Assembly: GCF_040958095.1 (NCBI RefSeq)
Contig: NC_091171.1
Location: forward strand, 49,135,390 to 49,199,389
Length of the DNA: 64,000 nt
Direction: 5' to 3'
Source: Procambarus clarkii
Taxonomy: Eukaryota; Arthropoda; Malacostraca; Decapoda; Cambaridae
A program made the translations under genes and the position numbers. The number at the start of each line of letters is the position of its first letter. Positions within the stretch are counted from its first letter, which is position 1. The notes under the pieces are model-generated. The model was given only the letters and a program-made list of their open reading frames with translations. It did no database searches and was not told where the DNA came from. Of the stretch, positions 1 to 13,400 are shown piece by piece.

Positions 1-1059
1 GTCCACACTCTCCCACGGTCCACACTCTCCCACGGTCCACACACTCCCACGGTCCACACACTCCCAAGGTCCACACACTCCCACGGTCCACACTCCCACG
101 GTCCACACTCTTCCATGGTCCACACTCTCCCATGGTCCACACTCTCCCATGGTCCACACTCTCCCACGGTCCACATACTCCCTCGGTCCACACTCTCCCA
201 TGGTCCACACTCTACCATGGTCCACACACTCCCACGGTCCACACTCTCCCACGGTCCACACACTCCCACGGTCCACACACTCCCATGGTCCACACACTCC
301 CACGGTCCACACACTCCCACGGTCCACACTCTCCCACGGTCCACACTCTACCACGGTACACACACTCCCACGGTCCACACTCTCCCACGGTCCACACACT
401 CCCACGGTCCACACACTCCCACGGTCCACACTCTCCCATGGTTCACACACTCCCACGGTCCACACACTCCCACGGTCCACACTCCCACGGTCCACACACT
501 CCCACGGTCCACACACTCCCACGGTCCACACACTCCCACGGTCCACACTCCCACGGTCCACACTCCCACGGTCCACACTCTCCCACGGTCCACACTCTCC
601 CACGGTCCACACACTCCCACGGTCCACACTCTCCCACGGTCTACACACTCCCACGGTCCACACTCTCCCACGGTCTACACACTCCCACGGTCCACACTCT
701 CCCACGGTCCACACACTCCCACGGTCCACACTCTCCCATGGTTCACACACTCCCACGGTCCACACACTCCCACGGTCCACACTCCCACGGTCCACACTCT
801 CCCATGGTTCACACACTCCCACGGTCCACACACTCCCACGGTCCACACTCCCACGGTCCACACTCCCACGGTCCACACTCTCCCACGGTCCACACTCTCC
901 CACGGTCCACACTCCCACGGTCCACACTCTCCCATGGTTCACACACTCCCACGGTCCACACACTCCCACGGTCTACTCTCCCACGGTCCACACTCTCCCA
1001 CGGTCCACACTCCTACGGTCCACACTCTCCCACGGTCCACACTCTCCCACGGTCCACAC
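1..1059. repeat. 17-bp minisatellite, left part
   Basis: Tandem array of ctcccacggtccacact with 15- and 17-bp variants; it runs off the left window edge. Substitution variants (cccatgg, ctaccatgg, cctcgg) mark individual units. Positions 1-1057 match 13689-14745 almost perfectly in the same orientation; I see only two substitutions, both in the first 85 bases. Open frames here (VHTLPRSTLSHGPH type) exist in three plus frames and in minus frames, so they reflect the repeat and not a gene. The array stops abruptly at the palindrome arm. Confidence 0.97.
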
Positions 1060-1064
1060 TAGTA

Positions 1065-1206
1065 GTAGGGTGTAAGCGCCACAGGTCCCCATTTTTTTTT
1101 TTTGCCAGAGGACCCCTGTAGGGTGTAAGCGCCACAGGTCCCCATTTTTTTTTTTTGCCAGAGGACCCCTGTGGGGTGTAAGCGCCACAGGTCCCCATTT
1201 TTTTTT
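1065..1206 (+). repeat. 53-bp T-tract tandem repeat at outer end of left arm
   Basis: About 2.7 copies of a 53-bp unit that contains gtgtaagcgccacaggtccc, a run of 9-12 T, then gccagaggacccct. The mirror copy ends the right arm at 13312-13450, where one A run is 11 against 12 here. It caps both arm ends and is a candidate terminal signature of the element. Confidence 0.93.
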
Positions 1207-1779
1207 CAGGTCAAATATCCCCTTTGCGCCCCAAGGGTTTCAGGTAAATTTAGAAAATCGTGTGTAGCGCTTGGGGGTTTTCAGGTAAATTTTGTCAGTC
1301 GCAGATTTTAGAAGTAAGGATTTCTTATGAGAAAAATAATTTCCGAGACTTAGAAGTTTGTTAAAGCCTTATGGGAGAAATTCAAATAACGTGTGTAGCA
1401 CTTTAGGGCTTCCAGGAGAACTCTACGGACATATTTTACATGTTTTCAACTTACAAAATCGTCTATGTAAGCCTTAGTTATTCATATAAATTTAGAAAAT
1501 CACCTGTGTAAGTCATGGTTTTCAGGGTTTCGTACATCACACCCCCCTCCCTCCCCCCTTACCTCGCAATCTCTCACGTCACCTGTATTTACTTTGCGCC
1601 CAGCCAGCCAGTCGGCTCTTAATCTTATCTTATCTTCATAATATCTGGACCGTCCCTCCTCTCTCTCTCTCTCTCCTTTCATTCAGTTCAACTATTTTCC
1701 AACATCGTATGTTTGCTCCTTTTCATTAAGCAAGTCAGTATGTTTGCTCCTTTTCATTAAGCAAGTCAGTTTTACACAA

Positions 1780-2760
1780 ATAAATCATGTTAGTAAGCAA
1801 GTTCTAGCTCACGTTCCCCACCTTAGTCCCCTGTCGTATAATGAATACTATCATTCCAATCCCTCTAAAATTTAAAAATAATCATATTTCAAATGTAGTT
1901 CAATACAGTAATTAGTTACCAAGCTCCAGCTCTTGTCCTCCGCCTTAGCTCTCTCTCGTATCTTCGTTAGTATCAGTCCAATTTCCCTGAAATTTCTACC
2001 CTCTGTATTTCAGACATAGTTTAGTAAATGCAAACAATTATCAAACTCTAGCTCTTGTCCCCAGCTTAGTTCATTTGTACAAAATCATTAGTAACAGTCC
2101 AAATTCCCTGAGATTTTTAGCCTCTGTATTTCAGACGCCGTAAATAAGATCAAAACAGTTACCAAGCTCCAGCTCTCGTCCCCGCCTTAATTCTCTTTCG
2201 TATCTTTGTAAATAACCCATCAATTTCCCTAAAATTAAAAGCAGACATACTTCAAAGTTAGTAAATAAGATCAAGTCAGTTACTGAGCTCCAGCTCTCGT
2301 CCCCACCTTAGTTCTCTTTCGTATCTTTGTAAATAACCCATCAATTTCCCTGAAATTTTTACCCTCTGTATTTCAGACATAGTAAATATGAAGTAAACAA
2401 TTATAAAACTCTAGCTCTTGTCCTCTGTCCAAGCTCACTTTTGTAAATTCATTACTCTCAGTCCAAATCACCCAACTACATTTTCAGACATAGTAAATAA
2501 AAACCAGTTCAGTTATCAAGTTTCAAGACATAGTAAATAAAAACCAGTTCAGTTATCAAGTTTCAACTCTTGTGCCCCAGCTTAGTTCATTTGTGCAAGT
2601 TCTTTATTTTCCAACTAAATCACCTGAGATTTAAGATCACCTTATTTTCTAACGTAGTAAAATTAATCAGGGCATTAACCAAGTTCCATTCCCTCAGCCT
2701 TAGATCATCAGACATAAATATATTCGATCAAGTCCCTCTCCAGCCTATCTGTTTATCAGA
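1780..2760 (+). repeat. degenerate ~120-bp tandem units in left arm
   Basis: About eight diverged units share the order agctccagctctcgtcccc, ccttagttctctttcgta, catcaatttccctgaaat and tttcagacatagtaaata. A separate 40-bp exact duplication sits at about 2487-2566. Units are diverged from one another, yet each is matched nearly perfectly by its mirror in the right arm, so the arms were copied (or converted) much more recently than the internal repeats formed. Confidence 0.8.
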
Positions 2761-5700
2761 GTAATTACTTTACCCTTCTCATCCCCAACGTATCAATCCC
2801 CAACATATCAAAACCTTCAATAATCATACTGTATTTGCATATTTTCTCTATATTCAGCTGTGTTCTTCACATTTTGTCCATGTTTTCTGTGTTCACTCCA
2901 TGTTCTTCAAATGTTCACAGTCCCATTCAGTTCATATTTTCACAAGTATCTCCATTTTTTCTGTAATCTTTCTCTTAGTCTCATTACTTTCTCTACAAAT
3001 TCTAGTCATATTTTCTATGTTTTCATGTTCATCACATGTTCTCTTTACAACTTTTATACTCAATATTCATGCTAACTTCTATATTTTGTGTTCTTTGTCA
3101 ATATTCATGTTCTCTGTAAGTTCATATTCCCAGCATGTTCACTGTATTCATCAACTTTTCTTACATGTGTTCTTTACCATGTTCCCCATATGTTCTCTGG
3201 GTTTTTCCCCTTACATGTTATCTAACGTTCCTTAACTAAAAAATCTTTCACCAATCAACTAAAAACATAGTCACTTTCGTCATTTCTCAACTAAACTTAT
3301 TATCCAGTCAACTAAAAATAGTCAGAAATAGCCTCGTTCAACACTGTTCTTAACTAAACCAACCTTTCTCTTAGCTAAAATTGTCAAAGGAAACTTTTTT
3401 CAGCACTTTCTTAACAGGCGCTATGTTTCATCAAGAAAAATTGTCAAAGGAAACTTTCCAAAACTGTTCATAACTAGCTTTTATCCATCGTCAATCAACT
3501 AAAAATAATAACTTTCATCATTTCTTAACTAAACATATTCCCCATTCATCAGAAAATAACCGTGTTCATCATGTTTCATTGTCATTTCATAACTAAAATT
3601 ATCTGTCAATCATCAGAAAAGTCATGTTCATCATGTTTTGGCTTTTGCTCAACTAAAAGTATTCATCGGTCAACTAAAAATAGTTACTTCATCATGTTTC
3701 CTTGTCATTTCTTAACTGAAATATCACTTCTCTCATCTGAAAATAGTCAGGATTAACCTCATTCAACACCGTTCATAAGTAAAACAGCCTTTCGCTTAGC
3801 TAAAAATTGTCAAAGGAATCTTTTCAGCACTGTTCATAACTAACTTTATCCATAGTCAAGTAAGAAAATATAGTCAAAGATATCTATCATCGTCGTTCTT
3901 AACTGGCATTATACTTTGTGGAGCACTAAAATAGTCATTGTCGTCATATTTTGTCTTTTTCCTCAACTAAAAGAGTCAAATGTAACTTTTTCAACACTTT
4001 CGTAACTAAAATTATATGTCGCTAAGTAAGAAAAATAGTCAAAGGTGCTCTCCGTTACACCAAAGTTACTCTTCGAGAAATCAAAGACACTCTTCAATAC
4101 ATTAAGGACTTACTCAAAGACACCAAAGTTACACTCTAAGACATCCTTCGAGACATCAAAGACATCCTTTAAGACTTCAAGGGCACTCTTCGAGATATCA
4201 AAAGACACTCTCAAACACTCAAATTTACTCGCATCCTCAAAGTTATTCTCAGAGTCATCAAAAAGTTAATCTCAGTCATCAAAATGCTATTCTCTAAGTA
4301 GCCTTTCGTTCATCAGAGAAACTTTCTAAGACACCTTCGTTCATTAAAGTTAATCTCAGAGGCATAAACGTTATTCTTGGAGCTATCAAAATTAATCTCT
4401 AAAACAACAAAAGTTAATCTCTGTCATCAAAGTTAATCTGCAAGATATCTTCGAGACATCAAAGTTACTTTTCATTACATCAAAGACGCATTCAAATACT
4501 ACCCATGTTCTCAGAAGTCATTCTCTAAGCCATCAATGTTCTTCTCTAATACATAAAGTTATTCTCTATGTCATCAAAAAGTTATTCTCTGAGCTAACAA
4601 AATACTACTCATGTTCTCAAAGACATTCTCCAATTCATCAAAGTGGTTTCAAAGACATCAAAGTTAATCTCAGAGTTATCCAAAGACATTCTCAAAGTCA
4701 TCTAAAGTTATTCTCTAAGACATCAAAGTTATTCTAAGAGTTATCAAAAGTTATTCTCAGTCATGATATGTTATTCTCTAAGTAACCTTCCATTCATCAA
4801 AGACATTCTCTAAGCCCTCAAAGTTATTCTCTAAGACAACAAAGTCATTCCCAGTCATCAAAAAGTTATTCTTCGAAACATAAAATTTGCTCTGTAAGAT
4901 ATCTTCGTTCATCAAACTTATTCTCAGAGATATCTAAAGTTATTCTCAGAACAATCAAAAGTTATTCTAAGACAACAAAAGTTATTCTCAGAGCTACCCA
5001 AAGCTATTCTCAGAGTCACCTTCGTTCGTCAGAGAAACTTTCAAAAACATCTTTGTTCATCAAACTCGTTTTCAAAGTCATCAAAAGTTAATCTAAGACA
5101 TCTTCTTTCATCAAAGTTATTTTCAGAGACATCTAAAGTTATTCTCAGAGCTATCAAACTTGTTCTCAGAGACGTCAAATGTTATTCTCGAAGTCATCAA
5201 AGATATTTTCAGAGACATCTAAAGTTAATTTCTATGTTATAAAAGTTATTCTCAGAGACATCTAAAGTTAATCTTGGTCATCAAAGTTGTTCTCTAAACA
5301 TCAATGTTGTTCTCCAAGACATCAAAGATATTCTCAAAATCATAAAAGTTATTCCCAGAGCTATCAAAGTTAATCTCAGAGTTATCCAAAGATATTCTCA
5401 TGTCCACAAAAGTTATTCCAAGAGACGTCAAAGTTAATCTCAGACATCTTCGTTCATAAAAGTTATTCTCAGAGACATCTGAAGTTTTTCTCTAAGACAA
5501 CAAAGTCTTTCTCAGAGCTACCAAAGTTGTTCTCTAAGACATAAAAGTTATTCTCAGAGTCATCAAAGTGATCTCTAATTCACCTTCGTTCTCCCAAAGT
5601 TGTTCTCTAAGACACCTTCGTTCATCAAAGAAACTCTCCTTCTTCCATCATGTTATTCTTTAAGACATCTTCAGTCATAAAATTTCTCTCCAAAATGTAA

Positions 5701-5860
5701 CTAGTTCAGCTTTTCATACCAAACCTGCATTTCTGTTAAAACATATTTTCTTAGTTGCTTTACCCTAAAACTGTTCTCTGAACTACACTGTTCAAACCTA
5801 CGTAACCTATCCTCTCCACCCAATGTTACTTAGTTAACGTAACGTTCCTAAACCTAGCTT
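2761..5860 (+). repeat. AT-rich degenerate short repeats, left arm interior
   Basis: Three successive textures: T-rich sequence with recurring catgttct (2860-3230); units around aactaaaatagtca with gttcatcatgtt (3240-4040); and a long run of units near catcaaagttattctcagag (4040-5700). Short frames at 2860-3235, 3562-3756 and 4045-4269 are open only because of composition. No splice-flanked exon or protein motif is visible. Confidence 0.75.
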
Positions 5861-5869
5861 TACCTATCC

Positions 5870-6290
5870 TAACATAACTTACCTTACCTTACCTATCTTA
5901 CCTAACTTTACCTATCTTACCTAACTTAACCTGCATAACCTAACTTTACCTTTACCTTACCTTACCTATCTTACCTAACCTAACCTAACTTTACCTATGT
6001 TACCTTACCTTACCTACCTTTCCTAACTTAACCTATCTTACCTATCTTACCTAACTTACCTACATTACCTAACTTAACTTAACCTGCATAACCTAACTTT
6101 ACCTATCTTACCTAACTTAACTTTCATAACCTAACTTTACCTATCTTACCTAACTTAACTTTCATAACCTAACTTTACCTATCCTAACATAACTTACCTT
6201 ACCTTCCTTATCTTACCTAACTTTACCTATCCTATCCTAACCTAACTTGTCTTACCTAACTTAATCTTACATTCCCAAACTGATGTATCC
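5870..6290 (+). repeat. CCTAA-like (telomere-motif-like) degenerate tract, left arm
   Basis: Degenerate pentamer and hexamer units such as acctaactttacctatctt, including three consecutive perfect CCTAA at about 5975-5990. CCTAA is the complement of the arthropod telomere unit TTAGG. The mirror tract (TTAGG orientation) lies at about 8229-8650. The two tracts point away from each other across the spacer, the opposite of a head-to-head telomere fusion. Confidence 0.7.
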
Positions 6291-6404
6291 TAACTTATCT
6301 AGTCAAACCAGACATGATCTAACTTACATAAGTATTCCTTCTTGTCTTTTGTGTTTCGTCAATCATTGTCTCATATTCATTTACTCATTTCATTAGTTAA
6401 TTTC

Positions 6405-6790
6405 TCAAATGGTCACTCATGCATTTCAAGTGCTATTTGTTAGAGATTGGATATTTAAGCATTTCAAGTGCTATTTGTTAGAGATTGGATATTTAAGCAT
6501 TTCAAAGAATTATAATTTCTCAGATGGACGTTTTGCATTTCAAGTGCTATTTGTTAGAGATTGGATATTTAAGCATTTCAAAGAATTTTTTGTTATATAT
6601 GGGCATTTACTCATTTCAAGGGATAATTTCTCAAATGGACGTTTTTGCATTTCAAGTGTTATTTGTTTAAGATTGGGTATTTAACCATTTCAAAGGATTT
6701 TTGTTATATATGGGAACTTACTCGTTTCAAGGGCTAATTTCTCAAATGGTCATTTTTGCAGATCAAGGGTTATTTGTTAAAGTTCATCAA
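6405..6790 (+). repeat. degenerate repeats near the inner end of the left arm
   Basis: Units around tttcaagtgctatttgtta and gagattggatatttaagc recur with deletions. A 91-codon frame at 6409-6684 spans them and is duplicated exactly on the minus strand at 7835-8110. It is itself internally repetitive (YLLEIGYL and FKHFK recur), shows no domain, and I do not regard it as a gene. Confidence 0.75.
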
Positions 6791-7034
6791 GTTGCCCATA
6801 AGTTGTATTAGTAGGTTCTATCTTATGTTCTTATTCCTCAACCCCTTAACCTAACCTCTTGTAATCTTAGTGTATTTAGTAGGTTCTATCTTATGTTCTT
6901 ATTCCCCAACCCTTTAACCTAACCTTTCAGATGTAGTTTGTTGAATATATTATCCTTTTCCTAACCTTTCAGATGTAGTTTTGTTTCTCCTTTTTGTATA
7001 TTTTTACCCAAACCTTCTTTCCTTCTTTACTTTG

Positions 7035-7484
7035 TTTTCACATATAAGTTCATTCTTTATCATAGTAATAATAAAAATTACAATAGTAAAGAATCAGATC
7101 TACTAAGACTTGAAAATTGAGAAACAAGAGCTTAAGGGAGTGAGAGCATGAAAGAAGAGCAAGGAGTAAGAGAGAGGGGGTGGAAGAAAATGGGACCAAA
7201 GAAGAGAGAATGAGAGAGAGTGTGGGCATGGGAGCACTAAGACTTGAATTGAGAAAAAGAAAAACTAAGTGAATGAGAATGAGAGTGTGAGAATGGGAGC
7301 AATAAGACTTGAATTGAGAAAAAGAAAAACTAAGTGAATGAGAATGAGGGTGTGAGAATGGGAGCAATAAGACTTGAATTTGAGAAACAAGAGAGCATTT
7401 GAGCAAATAAGGGAGAGAGAGGGGGAGGAAGAGAGAGAATAAGGGAGAGAGATAGAAAAGGAGGGTTAGAAGGAGTAGGAGAAT
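7035..7484. other. unique spacer (loop) of the palindrome
   Basis: The only part of the 12.4-kb unit that is not mirrored. It is purine-rich on the plus strand and contains about 2.5 copies of a 65-bp unit (7220-7390; gggagcaataagacttgaat recurs at 7230, 7295 and 7360). A 162-codon minus-strand frame (7050-7538) is Leu/Ser/Phe-rich low complexity and overlaps the spacer-arm edge. I see no transposase or other protein motif. Confidence 0.9.
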
Positions 7485-10400
7485 CAAAGTAAAGAAGGAA
7501 AGAAGGTTTGGGTAAAAATATACAAAAAGGAGAAACAAAACTACATCTGAAAGGTTAGGAAAAGGATAATATATTCAACAAACTACATCTGAAAGGTTAG
7601 GTTAAAGGGTTGGGGAATAAGAACATAAGATAGAACCTACTAAATACACTAAGATTACAAGAGGTTAGGTTAAGGGGTTGAGGAATAAGAACATAAGATA
7701 GAACCTACTAATACAACTTATGGGCAACTTGATGAACTTTAACAAATAACCCTTGATCTGCAAAAATGACCATTTGAGAAATTAGCCCTTGAAACGAGTA
7801 AGTTCCCATATATAACAAAAATCCTTTGAAATGGTTAAATACCCAATCTTAAACAAATAACACTTGAAATGCAAAAACGTCCATTTGAGAAATTATCCCT
7901 TGAAATGAGTAAATGCCCATATATAACAAAAAATTCTTTGAAATGCTTAAATATCCAATCTCTAACAAATAGCACTTGAAATGCAAAACGTCCATCTGAG
8001 AAATTATAATTCTTTGAAATGCTTAAATATCCAATCTCTAACAAATAGCACTTGAAATGCTTAAATATCCAATCTCTAACAAATAGCACTTGAAATGCAT
8101 GAGTGACCATTTGAGAAATTAACTAATGAAATGAGTAAATGAATATGAGACAATGATTGACGAAACACAAAAGACAAGAAGGAATACTTATGTAAGTTAG
8201 ATCATGTCTGGTTTGACTAGATAAGTTAGGATACATCAGTTTGGGAATGTAAGATTAAGTTAGGTAAGACAAGTTAGGTTAGGATAGGATAGGTAAAGTT
8301 AGGTAAGATAAGGAAGGTAAGGTAAGTTATGTTAGGATAGGTAAAGTTAGGTTATGAAAGTTAAGTTAGGTAAGATAGGTAAAGTTAGGTTATGAAAGTT
8401 AAGTTAGGTAAGATAGGTAAAGTTAGGTTATGCAGGTTAAGTTAAGTTAGGTAATGTAGGTAAGTTAGGTAAGATAGGTAAGATAGGTTAAGTTAGGAAA
8501 GGTAGGTAAGGTAAGGTAACATAGGTAAAGTTAGGTTAGGTTAGGTAAGATAGGTAAGGTAAGGTAAAGGTAAAGTTAGGTTATGCAGGTTAAGTTAGGT
8601 AAGATAGGTAAAGTTAGGTAAGATAGGTAAGGTAAGGTAAGTTATGTTAGGATAGGTAAAGCTAGGTTTAGGAACGTTACGTTAACTAAGTAACATTGGG
8701 TGGAGAGGATAGGTTACGTAGGTTTGAACAGTGTAGTTCAGAGAACAGTTTTAGGGTAAAGCAACTAAGAAAATATGTTTTAACAGAAATGCAGGTTTGG
8801 TATGAAAAGCTGAACTAGTTACATTTTGGAGAGAAATTTTATGACTGAAGATGTCTTAAAGAATAACATGATGGAAGAAGGAGAGTTTCTTTGATGAACG
8901 AAGGTGTCTTAGAGAACAACTTTGGGAGAACGAAGGTGAATTAGAGATCACTTTGATGACTCTGAGAATAACTTTTATGTCTTAGAGAACAACTTTGGTA
9001 GCTCTGAGAAAGACTTTGTTGTCTTAGAGAAAAACTTCAGATGTCTCTGAGAATAACTTTTATGAACGAAGATGTCTGAGATTAACTTTGACGTCTCTTG
9101 GAATAACTTTTGTGGACATGAGAATATCTTTGGATAACTCTGAGATTAACTTTGATAGCTCTGGGAATAACTTTTATGATTTTGAGAATATCTTTGATGT
9201 CTTGGAGAACAACATTGATGTTTAGAGAACAACTTTGATGACCAAGATTAACTTTAGATGTCTCTGAGAATAACTTTTATAACATAGAAATTAACTTTAG
9301 ATGTCTCTGAAAATATCTTTGATGACTTCGAGAATAACATTTGACGTCTCTGAGAACAAGTTTGATAGCTCTGAGAATAACTTTAGATGTCTCTGAAAAT
9401 AACTTTGATGAAAGAAGATGTCTTAGATTAACTTTTGATGACTTTGAAAACGAGTTTGATGAACAAAGATGTTTTGAAAGTTTCTCTGACGAACGAAGGT
9501 GACTCTGAGAATAGCTTTGGGTAGCTCTGAGAATAACTTTTGTTGTCTTAGAATAACTTTTGATTGTTCTGAGAATAACTTTAGATATCTCTGAGAATAA
9601 GTTTGATGAACGAAGATATCTTACAGAGCAAATTTTATGTTTCGAAGAATAACTTTTTGATGACTGGGAATGACTTTGTTGTCTTAGAGAATAACTTTGA
9701 GGGCTTAGAGAATGTCTTTGATGAATGGAAGGTTACTTAGAGAATAACATATCATGACTGAGAATAACTTTTGATAACTCTTAGAATAACTTTGATGTCT
9801 TAGAGAATAACTTTAGATGACTTTGAGAATGTCTTTGGATAACTCTGAGATTAACTTTGATGTCTTTGAAACCACTTTGATGAATTGGAGAATGTCTTTG
9901 AGAACATGAGTAGTATTTTGTTAGCTCAGAGAATAACTTTTTGATGACATAGAGAATAACTTTATGTATTAGAGAAGAACATTGATGGCTTAGAGAATGA
10001 CTTCTGAGAACATGGGTAGTATTTGAATGCGTCTTTGATGTAATGAAAAGTAACTTTGATGTCTCGAAGATATCTTGCAGATTAACTTTGATGACAGAGA
10101 TTAACTTTTGTTGTTTTAGAGATTAATTTTGATAGCTCCAAGAATAACGTTTATGCCTCTGAGATTAACTTTAATGAACGAAGGTGTCTTAGAAAGTTTC
10201 TCTGATGAACGAAAGGCTACTTAGAGAATAGCATTTTGATGACTGAGATTAACTTTTTGATGACTCTGAGAATAACTTTGAGGATGCGAGTAAATTTGAG
10301 TGTTTGAGAGTGTCTTTTGATATCTCGAAGAGTGCCCTTGAAGTCTTAAAGGATGTCTTTGATGTCTCGAAGGATGTCTTAGAGTGTAACTTTGGTGTCT

Positions 10401-13400
10401 TTGAGTAAGTCCTTAATGTATTGAAGAGTGTCTTTGATTTCTCGAAGAGTAACTTTGGTGTAACGGAGAGCACCTTTGACTATTTTTCTTACTTAGCGAC
10501 ATATAATTTTAGTTACGAAAGTGTTGAAAAAGTTACATTTGACTCTTTTAGTTGAGGAAAAAGACAAAATATGACGACAATGACTATTTTAGTGCTCCAC
10601 AAAGTATAATGCCAGTTAAGAACGACGATGATAGATATCTTTGACTATATTTTCTTACTTGACTATGGATAAAGTTAGTTATGAACAGTGCTGAAAAGAT
10701 TCCTTTGACAATTTTTAGCTAAGCGAAAGGCTGTTTTACTTATGAACGGTGTTGAATGAGGTTAATCCTGACTATTTTCAGATGAGAGAAGTGATATTTC
10801 AGTTAAGAAATGACAAGGAAACATGATGAAGTAACTATTTTTAGTTGACCGATGAATACTTTTAGTTGAGCAAAAGCCAAAACATGATGAACATGACTTT
10901 TCTGATGATTGACAGATAATTTTAGTTATGAAATGACAATGAAACATGATGAACACGGTTATTTTCTGATGAATGGGGAATATGTTTAGTTAAGAAATGA
11001 TGAAAGTTATTATTTTTAGTTGATTGACGATGGATAAAAGCTAGTTATGAACAGTTTTGGAAAGTTTCCTTTGACAATTTTTCTTGATGAAACATAGCGC
11101 CTGTTAAGAAAGTGCTGAAAAAAGTTTCCTTTGACAATTTTAGCTAAGAGAAAGGTTGTTTTAGTTAAGAACAGTGTTGAACGAGGCTATTTCTGACTAT
11201 TTTTAGTTGACTGGATAATAAGTTTAGTTGAGAAATGACGAAAGTGACTATGTTTTTAGTTGATTGGTGAAAGATTTTTTAGTTAAGGAACGTTAGATAA
11301 CATGTAAGGGGAAAAACCCAGAGAACATATGGGGAACATGGTAAAGAACACATGTAAGAAAAGTTGATGAATACAGTGAACATGCTGGGAATATGAACTT
11401 ACAGAGAACATGAATATTGACAAAGAACACAAAATATAGAAGTTAGCATGAATATTGAGTATAAAAGTTGTAAAGAGAACATGTGATGAACATGAAAACA
11501 TAGAAAATATGACTAGAATTTGTAGAGAAAGTAATGAGACTAAGAGAAAGATTACAGAAAAAATGGAGATACTTGTGAAAATATGAACTGAATGGGACTG
11601 TGAACATTTGAAGAACATGGAGTGAACACAGAAAACATGGACAAAATGTGAAGAACACAGCTGAATATAGAGAAAATATGCAAATACAGTATGATTATTG
11701 AAGGTTTTGATATGTTGGGGATTGATACGTTGGGGATGAGAAGGGTAAAGTAATTACTCTGATAAACAGATAGGCTGGAGAGGGACTTGATCGAATATAT
11801 TTATGTCTGATGATCTAAGGCTGAGGGAATGGAACTTGGTTAATGCCCTGATTAATTTTACTACGTTAGAAAATAAGGTGATCTTAAATCTCAGGTGATT
11901 TAGTTGGAAAATAAAGAACTTGCACAAATGAACTAAGCTGGGGCACAAGAGTTGAAACTTGATAACTGAACTGGTTTTTATTTACTATGTCTTGAAACTT
12001 GATAACTGAACTGGTTTTTATTTACTATGTCTGAAAATGTAGTTGGGTGATTTGGACTGAGAGTAATGAATTTACAAAAGTGAGCTTGGACAGAGGACAA
12101 GAGCTAGAGTTTTATAATTGTTTACTTCATATTTACTATGTCTGAAATACAGAGGGTAAAAATTTCAGGGAAATTGATGGGTTATTTACAAAGATACGAA
12201 AGAGAACTAAGGTGGGGACGAGAGCTGGAGCTCAGTAACTGACTTGATCTTATTTACTAACTTTGAAGTATGTCTGCTTTTAATTTTAGGGAAATTGATG
12301 GGTTATTTACAAAGATACGAAAGAGAATTAAGGCGGGGACGAGAGCTGGAGCTTGGTAACTGTTTTGATCTTATTTACGGCGTCTGAAATACAGAGGCTA
12401 AAAATCTCAGGGAATTTGGACTGTTACTAATGATTTTGTACAAATGAACTAAGCTGGGGACAAGAGCTAGAGTTTGATAATTGTTTGCATTTACTAAACT
12501 ATGTCTGAAATACAGAGGGTAGAAATTTCAGGGAAATTGGACTGATACTAACGAAGATACGAGAGAGAGCTAAGGCGGAGGACAAGAGCTGGAGCTTGGT
12601 AACTAATTACTGTATTGAACTACATTTGAAATATGATTATTTTTAAATTTTAGAGGGATTGGAATGATAGTATTCATTATACGACAGGGGACTAAGGTGG
12701 GGAACGTGAGCTAGAACTTGCTTACTAACATGATTTATTTGTGTAAAACTGACTTGCTTAATGAAAAGGAGCAAACATACTGACTTGCTTAATGAAAAGG
12801 AGCAAACATACGATGTTGGAAAATAGTTGAACTGAATGAAAGGAGAGAGAGAGAGAGGAGGGACGGTCCAGATATTATGAAGATAAGATAAGATTAAGAG
12901 CCGACTGGCTGGCTGGGCGCAAAGTAAATACAGGTGACGTGAGAGATTGCGAGGTAAGGGGGGAGGGAGGGGGGTGTGATGTACGAAACCCTGAAAACCA
13001 TGACTTACACAGGTGATTTTCTAAATTTATATGAATAACTAAGGCTTACATAGACGATTTTGTAAGTTGAAAACATGTAAAATATGTCCGTAGAGTTCTC
13101 CTGGAAGCCCTAAAGTGCTACACACGTTATTTGAATTTCTCCCATAAGGCTTTAACAAACTTCTAAGTCTCGGAAATTATTTTTCTCATAAGAAATCCTT
13201 ACTTCTAAAATCTGCGACTGACAAAATTTACCTGAAAACCCCCAAGCGCTACACACGATTTTCTAAATTTACCTGAAACCCTTGGGGCGCAAAGGGGATA
13301 TTTGACCTGAAAAAAAAATGGGGACCTGTGGCGCTTACACCCCACAGGGGTCCTCTGGCAAAAAAAAAAATGGGGACCTGTGGCGCTTACACCCTACAGG

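Larger units (their letters stand above)
1060..7034 (+). repeat. left arm of giant inverted repeat
   Basis: Outer end begins tagtagtaggg, inner end finishes with ttctttactttg at 7034. From the outside inward it holds: a 53-bp T-tract repeat (1065-1206); mostly unique sequence to about 1700; a 31-bp direct duplication at about 1709-1766; roughly 120-bp degenerate units to about 2750; T-rich short repeats; aactaaaatagtca-like repeats at about 3240-4040; catcaaagttattctcaga-like repeats at 4040-5700; CCTAA-like repeats at 5870-6290; and tttcaagtgctatttgtta-like repeats at 6405-6790. Small open frames (up to 111 codons) are low-complexity, show no domain, and are mirrored exactly in the other arm. 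Confidence 0.95.

Noticed and set aside
6409-6684. 91-codon protein duplicated in both arms
   Set aside because: Identity between arms is explained by the palindrome; the sequence is internally repetitive and shows no protein motif.
5870-8650. Telomere-telomere fusion at the palindrome centre
   Set aside because: The orientation is CCTAA then TTAGG with 2 kb between them; a fusion would show TTAGG then CCTAA meeting head to head.
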